Notes under the pieces: model-generated | What the model saw: the letters and a program-made list of their open reading frames with translations, nothing else | What the model was told of the DNA's origin: nothing | Databases searched by the model: none | Source: VBDM01 sp049802235 | GTDB lineage: Bacteria; Pseudomonadota; Gammaproteobacteria; Burkholderiales; SG8-39 | Assembly: GCA_049802235.1 (NCBI GenBank) | Contig: JBARMB010000047.1 | Location: 1 to 64,000 of the forward strand | Direction of reading: 5' to 3' | Length of the DNA stretch: 64,000 nt | Program-made: the position numbers and the translations under genes | In this document: positions 7,667 to 16,470 of the stretch, in pieces | Numbering within the stretch: the first letter of the stretch is position 1 | Layout of the letters: the number at the start of each line of letters is the position of its first letter

Positions 7667-8128
7667 GCTTCGCTCCTTCGGTAGATGGTGCGCAGTTTAA
7701 CCGTATAGGATATAGAAAATAGCGGTTCTACAAACCTGTCATTTCCTACAGGTGTCGCAGCTTTGACAGCGTGCGCAGACGGTTTTCGGACTTGAATCGG
7801 CGTTCGGAAGCCAATTGAGAATGACCCGCGTCTGGCGAATGGCGACTTTTCCACCTCAGGGAATTCTCGCCTCGAGTGACATCGAAATCCGCTGCTGGCC
7901 GGGCCGTTTGCCGCCGGCCTCCCACGGGTTGCCTTACGCCTTTTCCCCGCGATTTATCGGGCGGAACACCGGCCGCTGAGTATTAGTTCCCGGTTCCTGC
8001 AGCCGCGCGCTTATGACACCGGAATATCCCCCTTTCTTCCGCCGCGGGTTTCAGGGTATAGTCTTTGCAGATAAAACCCCTAAAAACCAGCCCGTTCCTA
8101 TCAACATAACCTCGAAAGGATGACAGCC
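7667..8128. promoter_or_regulatory. Divergent intergenic region between the C1 peptidase and rpfF
   Basis: This 460-bp gap separates oppositely oriented genes and should carry both promoters. CCTGT...ACAGG (about 7735-7760) is a small inverted repeat near the peptidase side. A TATAGT -10-like hexamer near 8055 precedes rpfF by ~70 bases, without a good -35. The rpfF ribosome site is GAAAGGA at 8114-8120. Confidence 0.35.
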
Positions 8129-9052
8129 ATGAACGCACGAGTCGATTTCGAAGCAATGCAGGGGATATTTGAAAGGAAGTACGACCAGATCGACGTCCGA
8201 TTCGATCCCGAGCACGCGGTAGCCTGGACCTACATGAAACCTTCGGACGTACCGTGTTTCAACCTCGGCATGCTCGAAGAGCTGCGCGCCCACGACAGCG
8301 CCATCGAAGCCTGCGGCGGGCGCTTGTTCTACAAGGGGGAGCTGCATCAGATTCATTATTACGTAGGGGGATCCAGAATCGAAAACATTTTCAGCCTGGG
8401 CGGGAATCTGACGATGTTAGTGGAGCTGATCCGGTCGCGCGATCGCGACACGCTCATGCGCTATGCCAAGCTGTGTGTCGACAACATGCATCCGCGGATC
8501 TGCAACTACCATAGCCCGATGACGACCATATCCCTGGTGCAGGGGGAGGCGCTCGGCGGTGGATTCGAAACCGCGCTTGCTTCGAACGTCATCATTGCGG
8601 AACGGCGCTCGCGCATGGGCCTGCCCGAAATCCTGTTCAACCTGTTTCCCGGCATGGGCGCATACAGCCTGCTCGGCCGGCGCGTGGGGATGAAGTGCGC
8701 CGAGGAAATGATGTTCTCCGGGCGCATCTACACCGCTGCTGAGCTTCATGAGATGGGCGTGGTAGATGTCCTGGTCGAGGATGGCGCAGGCGAGGCGGCG
8801 GTGTACGACTATATCCGTCGAAACGCGCGGCGCCGCAACGGCATGCAGGCCATGTTCACCTGCCGCCAGCATATCAATCCGGTCTCCTACGACGAGATGC
8901 TCAACATCACCAACATCTGGGTCGACGCAGCTATGCGCCTGGAAGACAGGGACCTCAAGCTGATGAGCCGCCTCGGGCGTTCGCAGCTCAAGCTCGGACA
9001 AGGCGGGGCCGCAGCAGAGCCGGCTGGAGAGGTGCAGTTCGCGGCCGCGTGA
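8129..9052 (+). CDS. rpfF: DSF synthase RpfF (crotonase family)
   Basis: A 307-residue enoyl-CoA hydratase-fold protein of the RpfF type, which makes cis-2-unsaturated fatty acid signals (diffusible signal factor) by dehydrating 3-hydroxyacyl-ACP and releasing the acid. The two RpfF glutamates are present: E147 in GEALGGGFE and E167 in GLPEILFN, six positions off the E141/E161 known from Xanthomonas RpfF. The PEILFNLFPGMGAYSLL block is characteristic of RpfF and absent from ordinary enoyl-CoA hydratases. I chose the ATG at 8129 (AAAGGA eight bases upstream) over the ATG at 8120, which overlaps that site. It converges with the rpfG-rpfC operon, so the three genes form a complete signal module. 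Confidence 0.92.
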   Translation: MNARVDFEAMQGIFERKYDQIDVRFDPEHAVAWTYMKPSDVPCFNLGMLEELRAHDSAIEACGGRLFYKGELHQIHYYVGGSRIENIFSLGGNLTMLVELIRSRDRDTLMRYAKLCVDNMHPRICNYHSPMTTISLVQGEALGGGFETALASNVIIAERRSRMGLPEILFNLFPGMGAYSLLGRRVGMKCAEEMMFSGRIYTAAELHEMGVVDVLVEDGAGEAAVYDYIRRNARRRNGMQAMFTCRQHINPVSYDEMLNITNIWVDAAMRLEDRDLKLMSRLGRSQLKLGQGGAAAEPAGEVQFAAA

Positions 9053-9212
9053 GCGCGGTGCGACTTTGCCGCGCTACTCGCGGAAACCCTGGCTGAACAG
9101 GGCAAGGTTCAGTCGTACGCTGCCAGTATTGACCGGCTGGGCGATCGGGTCTGGATCGTTTTGACCGGTGCGTTCAGACGCACCCGGGGTCAAAGTCCCC
9201 TGACGCCCGCGG

Positions 9213-11735
9213 CTAGCGAGCCGCGCTCTGGCTTTTCTTGAGATACTCGAGGAGTGACGCGCGCGTCTGCTGGAACTGCTCGCGCATGAGCTTGAGCACG
9301 CGCGTACCGCTCGACTCGAGCTCGGACGCGGTCTGCGCGTTGATTCCGATGCAGGTCTTGTACAACCGATCCGCGCCGAGCGTTACCGCCGAACCCTTCA
9401 TGGCGTGCACCAGATCCTTCAGCCAGTCGTATTGTCCGCCCTCGACCGCAGACTCCATCTGCCGCAGCAGCACTTCGCCGTCCTGGATGAATCCGTTCAC
9501 CAGTTCCGCCATGAAGCGGTTCCCCGACCCGATCAACTCCAGCTCGGCAAGCGTCTTGGGATTGATCACCAGCGGCGCTTCTGCAGTCTCGTCCCTCGGC
9601 GCCGCCGCAGCTCCGGCGGTGCGCTTCGCCATCATGCCGGCTATGGCATCGAGCAGGCGCCGCGCTTCCACCGGCTTGGGCAGAAACGCATCGATGCCCG
9701 CTTCCCGGCACTCTCTCATTGCTTCCGGAGTCACATCGGCCGAAAGCATGATGATTGGAACTTCCTGTGCTTCCGGATCGATGAAGCGATAGGCGCGTGC
9801 CGCGTCGAGGCCGCCCATCTCCGGCATGTTCATGTCCATGATGATGACGTCGAAACGCTCGTTTTCCAGCACATCGAGCGCTTCCTCGCCGTTTGCGACC
9901 ATATGTACCCGATGCCCGGCGCGCTCGAGGACACCCAGGATCACGCGCTGGTTGGTCGGATTGTCCTCCGCCACCAGGATCTGGTAGCGGCGCCGGTTGG
10001 CGTCGCGCGTGGCGTAATAATCGCTGAGCGAGATGACGCCTTCTTGAGCGCCCTGCGTCGCCGCCACCGCGTGGATGGCGTTGAACAGCAAGCGCTTCTG
10101 GAACGGCATCTCGAGCACGGCCGCATACCCGTTAGCGAGAACTTCGGCACTGCGAGCCACGGATACACCGCGCGTGCACAGGATCGTGGGAGGCGCTTTG
10201 AGCGTACGGCTGTTGCGCAGGCTCGCCAGGATGCGGGCCGGGTCTGTCTCCGGATCCTCGTGCGCCAGGACAAGATGATAAGGGCGCCCGAGAGACTGCG
10301 CCTCCGCGAGCCGGGCCGTGGCGGCTTCCACGCCGGCGGCGCGTCCCGTTTGCGCGCCCCAGGTGGCAAGGTCGTGATCGAGCAAGCGCTGTTCCGTCTC
10401 GTCGAAACCCAGCAACATGACACGGATATCGTTCAACCGGAACGTCGCATCGAGAACCTGGTCTGCCGCCTGCTTCTTCATCGGCAGTTCGAACCAGAAG
10501 GTGCTGCCTTTTCCGGGCGCGCTCTGCAGGCCGATTTGCCCGCCCATCATCTCCACCAGTTGCTTCGAAATGGTCGTGCCAAGGCCGGTGCCGCCGTAGC
10601 GGCGCGTGGTCGAATTGTCCGCCTGGGTAAAGCTCTCGAAGATGCGTTCCTGCGCTTCCGCTGCGATACCGATGCCCGTGTCCCGGATGCCGAAGCGCAG
10701 ACGTACCATGTGGTCGCCCTCGCCCAAGCTGGTCACGGTGAGCGTGACGCCGCCCGATTCCGTGAACTTGATGCCGTTGCCGATCAGGTTGTAGAGCACC
10801 TGGCGCAGGTGGTAGGGATCACCGCGCAGCGCGTGCGGGACTTCAGGCATGACGTGGGCGTGGAGATACAGTCCGCGGATCTCGGCCTGGTGGGTGAGCA
10901 CTCCGGTGATGCTGTTGATAAGCCCGTGAAGATCGAAGTCGGTTTCCTCGATGTTGAGCTTGCCGGCTTCGATCTTGGAGATGTCGAGCACGTTCTCGAC
11001 CAACTTGAGCATGGACTGCGATGCCTCGTGCATCGCCCGCGCCATCTCCGCCTGTTCCGGATTCAGCGCCGTGTCCCGCATCAGATCATTCATGCCGATG
11101 ATGGCGCTGAGCGGCGTGCGCATTTCGTGGCTCATGGTGGACAGGAAACGGCGCTTCGCCTGGTTCGCCGCTTCCTCACGACGCAGCGCATCGAACAGCC
11201 GGGTCACGAGCTTGCCGACGTGAATCGACATCAAGATCATGCCCACCATCAGACCGATACCGAGAGTGCGGTTTAGTATCCAGTAGTCGTTGGTCGCAAG
11301 GACCAGGGCGAAGCCGGCGACGCTGAACGCCAGCGCGTTGTACAGATACGGCTTGCCGTAGCGGAAACCGTGACCGAAGGTGACCAACAGGTAGACGCAG
11401 TACATCGGCGCGCCGTACTCACCGGTGTTGTACATTACAAAGGTGACCATGCCGATGTCGAGGATGGCCGCGCAGGCGCGGCGCGCCGGCGAGGATGCAG
11501 GCAGCAGGTAAATCCAGCCGAACATCGCGCTCGCCAAGAGCAGGTAGCACACCATCGCCACCAGGAACAGCAGATCGGCCTGGCCGTTAACCTCGTAACC
11601 GATGAATGCCCGCGGCAGCAGGTACAGGAACAGAACGGCCCCTACCAGCAACCGGACGATCGCCTGTTCAGGCTCGCTGTCCGGTCGCGCGGACAGGCGA
11701 GTGCGAATACCGGCAGGGATGAAATTCTGAATCAT
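9213..11735 (-). CDS. rpfC: Hybrid sensor histidine kinase RpfC with extra degenerate receiver
   Basis: An 840-residue inner-membrane kinase, the probable DSF receptor. Order: about five membrane segments (residues ~25-175), HisKA with phospho-acceptor His203 in STMSHEMRTPL, HATPase with DTGIGIA and GGTGLG, a receiver-like domain (~445-560) in which the phospho-Asp position reads LVLAHEDP and has no aligned Asp, a true receiver with D634 (IIMDMNMPEM) and KP, and a C-terminal HPt with His777 (HAMKGS). Typical RpfC is shorter and has one receiver, so the pseudo-receiver is an addition. The ATG at 11735 follows the rpfG stop by 22 bases; an upstream in-frame start overlapping rpfG cannot be excluded. 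It probably phosphorylates RpfG when DSF is bound. Confidence 0.93.
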   Translation of the reverse strand: MIQNFIPAGIRTRLSARPDSEPEQAIVRLLVGAVLFLYLLPRAFIGYEVNGQADLLFLVAMVCYLLLASAMFGWIYLLPASSPARRACAAILDIGMVTFVMYNTGEYGAPMYCVYLLVTFGHGFRYGKPYLYNALAFSVAGFALVLATNDYWILNRTLGIGLMVGMILMSIHVGKLVTRLFDALRREEAANQAKRRFLSTMSHEMRTPLSAIIGMNDLMRDTALNPEQAEMARAMHEASQSMLKLVENVLDISKIEAGKLNIEETDFDLHGLINSITGVLTHQAEIRGLYLHAHVMPEVPHALRGDPYHLRQVLYNLIGNGIKFTESGGVTLTVTSLGEGDHMVRLRFGIRDTGIGIAAEAQERIFESFTQADNSTTRRYGGTGLGTTISKQLVEMMGGQIGLQSAPGKGSTFWFELPMKKQAADQVLDATFRLNDIRVMLLGFDETEQRLLDHDLATWGAQTGRAAGVEAATARLAEAQSLGRPYHLVLAHEDPETDPARILASLRNSRTLKAPPTILCTRGVSVARSAEVLANGYAAVLEMPFQKRLLFNAIHAVAATQGAQEGVISLSDYYATRDANRRRYQILVAEDNPTNQRVILGVLERAGHRVHMVANGEEALDVLENERFDVIIMDMNMPEMGGLDAARAYRFIDPEAQEVPIIMLSADVTPEAMRECREAGIDAFLPKPVEARRLLDAIAGMMAKRTAGAAAAPRDETAEAPLVINPKTLAELELIGSGNRFMAELVNGFIQDGEVLLRQMESAVEGGQYDWLKDLVHAMKGSAVTLGADRLYKTCIGINAQTASELESSGTRVLKLMREQFQQTRASLLEYLKKSQSAAR

Positions 11736-11757
11736 GGGCTGAAAGGGGTGTCCGTGG

Positions 11758-12867
11758 CTATGGCGACGATTGGTCCGCGAACTGCTGGCCGATTGCAGCG
11801 ATCTCGTCCCGGTTTTCAATCATGACGCCGACGAACCGCGGATCAAAATGCTGGCCGGCCTGCTGCTGGACATAGGCCAGCGCGTCGTCGACCGGCCACG
11901 CCGGCTTGTAGGGCCGCACCGAGGTCAAGGCGTCATAGACATCCGCAAGAGCGACAACCCGCGCTTCGATCGGAATATGCTCGCCCTTCAGGCCGGTCGG
12001 ATAACCGCTGCCGTCGAATTTTTCATGATGACCGAGCGCAATCACTGCCGCGATTTGCAGATAGCCTGAAGAGCTGTCCTTGAGCAGTCCGTAGCCGATT
12101 CGCGCATGCGATTGCATCACGTGCAGGTCTTCGCCACTCAGTTTGCCGGGGTTTTGCAGGATGCGGTCGGGAATGCCGATCTTGCCGATGTCGTGCATCG
12201 GCGCAGCCAGCTCGATCGTCTCCTGCTCGGCAGGCGACAGGCCGACGCCCCTGGCGATCAGGGCCGAGTACTTGGCCATGCGCACCAGATGCATTCCGGT
12301 CACCTTGTCGCGCTGCTCGGCGGCCTTGGCGAGGCGGAAAAGCGTGTCGACCTCGCGCCGGCGAATCTCGCGCGTGGCTTCGTCGATCTTCTCTTCCAGG
12401 ATACGGGTGCGGTTTTTTTTCAGTATCTCGTGGCGCCGCAGGCTCAGCAGGTTGCGGCAGCGGGCGCCGCACTCGAGCCGGTCGATGGGGCGGATGAGAA
12501 AGTCGGTGGCGCCGGCCTCCAGCGCGCGGTAGCGAACATCGCGGTCGCTCACCACGGTGACGCACACGATCGGTATGTCCTCGTAGCCGAAAATACGGCG
12601 CAACCGGCGGATCGCCTCGATTCCGTCCATGTTGGGCATCTTGTAGTCCGTGAGCACCATGTCCACAGGGTGCTTGCGGGCGTACTCGATCGCCTCGACG
12701 GGATCGGAAAAGGTGACGACATCGAGACTCGCGTCCAGGCTGCGGATAATTTCGCTGAGCACGATCCGCCCCGTCGATTGGTCGTCGACGATCATGACCG
12801 TGAGCGGCGCGAGCTTGGCCTCGCTGGTGTCGTGGACCAGCGTGAGCGATCTGGAAAAAGGTTTCAT
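11758..12867 (-). CDS. rpfG: RpfG: receiver plus HD-GYP cyclic-di-GMP phosphodiesterase
   Basis: A 369-residue response regulator. The N-terminal receiver has D28/D29 and phospho-acceptor D74 (LTDYKMP). The usual KP at its end reads RP (residues 126-127), a conservative but notable change. An HD-GYP domain follows, with HD at 225-226 (MHDIGKIG), HHE at 280-282 and the GYP triplet in DGSGYP at 285-290, the residues needed for iron binding and cyclic di-GMP hydrolysis. In the Xanthomonas pathway RpfC phosphorylates RpfG, which then lowers cyclic di-GMP and changes biofilm, motility and secretion. It is the first gene of the rpfG-rpfC operon. The ATG at 12867 has GGAGAG upstream; longer in-frame extensions lack one. 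Confidence 0.93.
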   Translation of the reverse strand: MKPFSRSLTLVHDTSEAKLAPLTVMIVDDQSTGRIVLSEIIRSLDASLDVVTFSDPVEAIEYARKHPVDMVLTDYKMPNMDGIEAIRRLRRIFGYEDIPIVCVTVVSDRDVRYRALEAGATDFLIRPIDRLECGARCRNLLSLRRHEILKKNRTRILEEKIDEATREIRRREVDTLFRLAKAAEQRDKVTGMHLVRMAKYSALIARGVGLSPAEQETIELAAPMHDIGKIGIPDRILQNPGKLSGEDLHVMQSHARIGYGLLKDSSSGYLQIAAVIALGHHEKFDGSGYPTGLKGEHIPIEARVVALADVYDALTSVRPYKPAWPVDDALAYVQQQAGQHFDPRFVGVMIENRDEIAAIGQQFADQSSP

Positions 12868-13012
12868 TGAAGTTTCTCTCCCCGGGACGCGGAACACCCG
12901 CCCCCCCCTGCGTCTGACCTGCGAGCCTGAGTCTAATCGACTAATTACACTATATCTTGCGGGAAATTGCGAGAAATGTGAATTTTCCCGCCTGACGGCC
13001 CCGGGGCAGGGG

Positions 13013-14371
13013 TCAGGCAGCCCGTTGCCGGGGCGCGGCAAACAGGTCTTCCATCTCGCGCCGGAACCGCACCGCCTCGCCGGCCGGGTCGATGGCCACA
13101 TCGGCCCACCGGATCGAATGGCCCGCGGCGACCGGATTGACCAGCCTGACCTTGTGCGCCAGGCCGAGCGGCAAGCCGCCCAGGCGCAGCGAATCGGCTG
13201 CCGGCATGAGCTTGCCGTATACCGTATATCCGCCTTCGCCATCCAGGATCTCGCCTGCCTTGAGATCGCGTTTTGCGGTCGCCACCACGTCCGCATTGAA
13301 TCCGTCCGCGCAGCCAGTCGGCTCACCGCGCAGACCCACCGAAGCGACCGAGATCCCGACCTCGAGGCCGATCAGGTGCCAGCGTTTGTACATGCAGGCG
13401 TAGCGGCCCGAAGGGTCAGTGCGCACCATGTATTCCTTGAAGCAGTTGCGGACGTATTCGGTCTCGCCCTCGAACACCACGAACACGCCGAAGCGGATAT
13501 CGTAGGGGATGCCGCGGCCGTCCTTCTCCAGGGACGAGATAACCTCGACCTGGCCCTTCCGGTGCAGCACGCCGCCTTCGCTGATCGGCCGGCACACGAA
13601 CGGGATATCGTCGATCGAAGCCGGCGGGTAACTGAGGCCGTCGGGCGGCGCGACCAGTCCGGTCGCGTTGCACACCGCAGTGCATTCGATTGCCGGTTTC
13701 GACCCGTCGAGGAAAGAATTGAACATCTTCGGATTGAGGCCGCCGGCGCTCGCCTGCCCGGGCGTGAGCCCGTAGTAGCCCCACACCGTCTCCGGCGTCG
13801 ACTGTGCGAAATGCGGCAGCCACTTGTGGCCGCGCCCGGCCGCAACCACTGAAAAGCCGGCCGCTCTCGCCCAGTCCACCAGATCGCAGATCAGCGCCGG
13901 CTGATCGCCGTAGGCAAGGCTGTACACGACGCCGGCTTCACGCGCCCTGCGCGCGAGCAGCGGACCGCAGAAGGCGTCCGCTTCGACCGTCACCATCACC
14001 ACATGCTTGCCGTGCCTGAACGCGGCGAGCGCGTGTCCGAGCGCTGCGATCGGATCACCGGTCGCCTCGACGATGATGTCGATCGCCGGATGCGCAACGA
14101 GCGCCTGCCAATCCTCGCCCAGATGCGTGTTGCCCTTGGCGAGCGCCGCGTCGAGCGACGGCGCGGAATACAGTTCGGGAACCCAGCCGACGCGCGCCAG
14201 ATTTGCGCGCGCGTTCCCCGGCGAGAGATCGGCAATGCCGGCGAGATGAATGCCGGGCGTGCGTGGCACCTGCGCCAGATACATCGAGCCGAACTTCCCG
14301 GCGCCGATCAGTCCCACGCGCAGCGGCTTGCCCTGCGCCTCGCGTTCGCGGAGTTTCGAGTGAAGATTCAT
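13013..14371 (-). CDS. NAD(P)-dependent oxidoreductase with C-terminal SAF domain
   Basis: A 452-residue protein. The N-terminus is a Rossmann domain with GLIGAGKFGSMY (residues ~20-31), like homoserine dehydrogenase or Gfo/Idh enzymes, followed by IIVEATGDP. The C-terminal ~75 residues (LKAGEILDGEGGYTVYGKL) form a SAF domain as in sialic acid synthase and altronate dehydratase. The middle carries conserved GRGHKWLPHF and ECTAVCNATGL. The substrate is unknown. It starts with an ATGA overlap at the stop of the PhyH-type dioxygenase (14368-14371), so the two are translationally coupled and probably act on the same compound: hydroxylation followed by dehydrogenation or rearrangement. Confidence 0.8.
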   Translation of the reverse strand: MNLHSKLREREAQGKPLRVGLIGAGKFGSMYLAQVPRTPGIHLAGIADLSPGNARANLARVGWVPELYSAPSLDAALAKGNTHLGEDWQALVAHPAIDIIVEATGDPIAALGHALAAFRHGKHVVMVTVEADAFCGPLLARRAREAGVVYSLAYGDQPALICDLVDWARAAGFSVVAAGRGHKWLPHFAQSTPETVWGYYGLTPGQASAGGLNPKMFNSFLDGSKPAIECTAVCNATGLVAPPDGLSYPPASIDDIPFVCRPISEGGVLHRKGQVEVISSLEKDGRGIPYDIRFGVFVVFEGETEYVRNCFKEYMVRTDPSGRYACMYKRWHLIGLEVGISVASVGLRGEPTGCADGFNADVVATAKRDLKAGEILDGEGGYTVYGKLMPAADSLRLGGLPLGLAHKVRLVNPVAAGHSIRWADVAIDPAGEAVRFRREMEDLFAAPRQRAA

Positions 14372-15231
14372 GCGGCCTCCCCCGCGGATTGCGCGAAGAG
14401 CGCGGGTTTCAGCGCGTCTTCGGGCGTGCCGTCCTTCCACGGCAGCGGCACGTCATAGTCCTTCAGCAGACAGTCGTCCGGCAGGCACTGTATCGGAGTG
14501 AAGTCCCGGTGGGCGATGTATTCCGGGCGCTGGAAGCGGCGGATGTGGTTCGATACCGCACACAGGCTCAGGTACACGCTCACCCGGTTCCACGGCGACA
14601 GGTTCGACGTCGATCCGTGCACCAGGCAGGAGTGAAACATGATCATCGAGCCGGCAGGCCCCTTCGGGGCGACGATACCGCCGTGCGCGATCAACTTGCG
14701 GATGGTGTCATGATTGATCGTCCACAGCGGGTAGCTCGTGGTCGAAATATCGTGCTCGGCATCGAGTACGCCCAGCTTGTGGCTGCCGGGGATGAACATC
14801 AGCGGACCGTTGAACTCGTTGACCTCGTCGAGAAAGATCGCCACGTTCATGGCGCGCGCCCCGGGCATGAGATCGTCGTTCTTCCAGGTGCCGTAGTCCT
14901 GATGCCACTGCCAGACGTCGCCGTCGAAGGCCATCTTGCCGTTGATCTTGAACTGGTGCATGTAGACGTCCTCGCCAAGCAGCTGCACCACCGGTTCGAC
15001 CATGCGCGGATGGCACGCGAGCCTGGCGAACGGCGCGCTGACCATGTGCGCGGCGAAATTGGTGCGCACCGCGTCGCTCCCTTTCTCGCGCACATTCTCG
15101 GGTCGATGCTGCGCGTAGAGCCGGGGCACTTCGTCGGTCAGCACCTTGATTTCTTCGCGTGTGAACCTTCCGGGAAAGAAGAGATAGCCGTCGCGCTCGA
15201 ACTGACGGATCTGCCCGTTGCTGAGCTTCAT
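14368..15231 (-). CDS. Phytanoyl-CoA dioxygenase (PhyH) family Fe(II)/2-oxoglutarate oxygenase
   Basis: A 287-residue protein with the double-stranded beta-helix metal triad: HxD in QWHQDYGTW and a distal His in LVHGSTSN, with the 2-oxoglutarate-binding Arg in WNRVSVYLS. Family members hydroxylate acyl-CoAs, ectoine, amino acids or natural-product intermediates. The start at 15231 is supported by AGGGGGAA eight bases upstream; an ATG 36 bases further up has none. A perfect TATAAT lies ~50 bases upstream (15283-15288). It forms a coupled pair with the SAF-domain oxidoreductase. No ectoine genes are nearby, so the substrate is open. Confidence 0.85.
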   Translation of the reverse strand: MKLSNGQIRQFERDGYLFFPGRFTREEIKVLTDEVPRLYAQHRPENVREKGSDAVRTNFAAHMVSAPFARLACHPRMVEPVVQLLGEDVYMHQFKINGKMAFDGDVWQWHQDYGTWKNDDLMPGARAMNVAIFLDEVNEFNGPLMFIPGSHKLGVLDAEHDISTTSYPLWTINHDTIRKLIAHGGIVAPKGPAGSMIMFHSCLVHGSTSNLSPWNRVSVYLSLCAVSNHIRRFQRPEYIAHRDFTPIQCLPDDCLLKDYDVPLPWKDGTPEDALKPALFAQSAGEAA

Positions 15232-15282
15232 GCAGTGTTCCCCCTGCGCGGCGCGGTTCGCCGCCAATGCCGACTATTTGAC

Positions 15283-15288
15283 ATTATA
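15283..15288 (-). promoter_or_regulatory. Possible -10 element of the PhyH/SAF operon
   Basis: TATAAT on the minus strand, 52 bases before the PhyH start codon. The -35 region 16-18 bases upstream (GTTTCC/GCGTTT) is poor, so an activator may be needed. Confidence 0.35.
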
Positions 15289-15495
15289 GAGCACGCGGCC
15301 AACCGGAAACGCCCGTGGCGGCGACAACGAGCCTGGCACCAGTATTGCTTAAGGTACGTTCATGCTCTTCTGAATCTCTGGATTTAGAGCTTGGTGCGTA
15401 GGGGATTGGAAATCGGCACCGACCGGTCACTTATGTCGTTGTCCCAACACCTGCGCGTTCGCAGTCTGAACATTGATATCGATTAGGGAGGAACC

Positions 15496-16470
15496 ATGTT
15501 GACCCTGGTTCAACGATGCCTCGTCGTTCTGATAACCGCCCTTCCGTTCGCTTTCGCGACCGTTGCGTCCGCGTCGTCGACCGATGCGGACAGGAGACTC
15601 TCGGATGCCCTCGAGCAAGCCTTGCCGTCGCTCGTATCGTCCGAAGACTATTGGTCCGCAAGCAAGCTGTACTTTCAGCTCGCCGCGGCGCGCAGCCGCC
15701 TGAAGGAAACTGCGGCGGCTTGTACGGCGCTGTCTCAGTCCCTTGCCCATTATCGCAAGGCGCTCGCAAAGGACACCGGCGCCCCGCTGGACGAAACGGC
15801 GACTGACAGCAGCAACGACGAAGGGCTGGCGGAAGTGGGCTCCAAGTTCGGCTGCGCGAACACCTGGTCCGCCTTGTCGGACGGGTCCGCAGCATCGCTC
15901 GAGCAAGCCTTGCCGACGGTTGTATCGTCCGGAGACTATCGGTCCGCGAGCAAGCTGTACTTTCAGCTCGCTACGGCGCGCGATCGCCAGAAGGAAACCG
16001 CGGCAGCTTGTGCCGCGCTGTCTCAGTCCCTTGCCTATTATCGCAAGGCGATCGCAAAGGACACCGGCGCCCCGCTAGACGAAGCGTCGACTGACAGCAG
16101 CAATAGCGAAACACTGGCGGAAGCGCGCTCGAAATTCGGCTGCACGAACACTGGGTCCGCCGCCGCAAACTCGCTCGAGAACGTGCTGCCGGTCCTCCTC
16201 AGCTCTGGAGACGATCGGTCCGCAAGCAAAGTCTATTTGCTCCTGGCCACCGCCCGCAGCCGCATCAACGAAACTCCCGCAGCGTGCGCCGCTTTGGCGC
16301 AGTCGCTCTACCACTACCGCAAAGCGTTGGCCAGGGACACCGGCGCCTCGCTCGAGGAGATCGCGTCGGACAGCGACGAGGACGATGGGCTGGCAGAAGT
16401 GCGCGCAAAATTCAGCTGCGCGAGTATTCGGCCCGAATTGTCTGCCGGGCTTGAAACTTCGCGTCACTGA
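15496..16470 (+). CDS. Secreted protein made of three tandem ~90-residue repeats
   Basis: A 324-residue protein with a signal peptide (hydrophobic core LVVLITALPFAFA, cleavage probably near ASA, residue ~26). The mature part is three repeats starting at residues 39, 135 and 227. Each begins LEQALP-like, then SASKLYFQLA, an Ala-rich helix with ETAAAC and LSQSL.HYRKA, then KDTGAPLDE and a closing LAE..SKFGC. Each repeat carries two conserved Cys (in AAC and KFGC), suggesting one disulphide per repeat. The helix pattern recalls TPR-like folds, but the family is not recognised. Repeats 1 and 2 are close to identical even at DNA level, pointing to recent duplication; repeat 3 is more diverged. The start has a strong site (AGGGAGGA). 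It stands alone and is probably periplasmic. Confidence 0.8.
   Translation: MLTLVQRCLVVLITALPFAFATVASASSTDADRRLSDALEQALPSLVSSEDYWSASKLYFQLAAARSRLKETAAACTALSQSLAHYRKALAKDTGAPLDETATDSSNDEGLAEVGSKFGCANTWSALSDGSAASLEQALPTVVSSGDYRSASKLYFQLATARDRQKETAAACAALSQSLAYYRKAIAKDTGAPLDEASTDSSNSETLAEARSKFGCTNTGSAAANSLENVLPVLLSSGDDRSASKVYLLLATARSRINETPAACAALAQSLYHYRKALARDTGASLEEIASDSDEDDGLAEVRAKFSCASIRPELSAGLETSRH

Noticed and set aside
9405..11276. A 623-codon plus-strand frame
   Set aside because: Antisense to rpfC; shadow frame.
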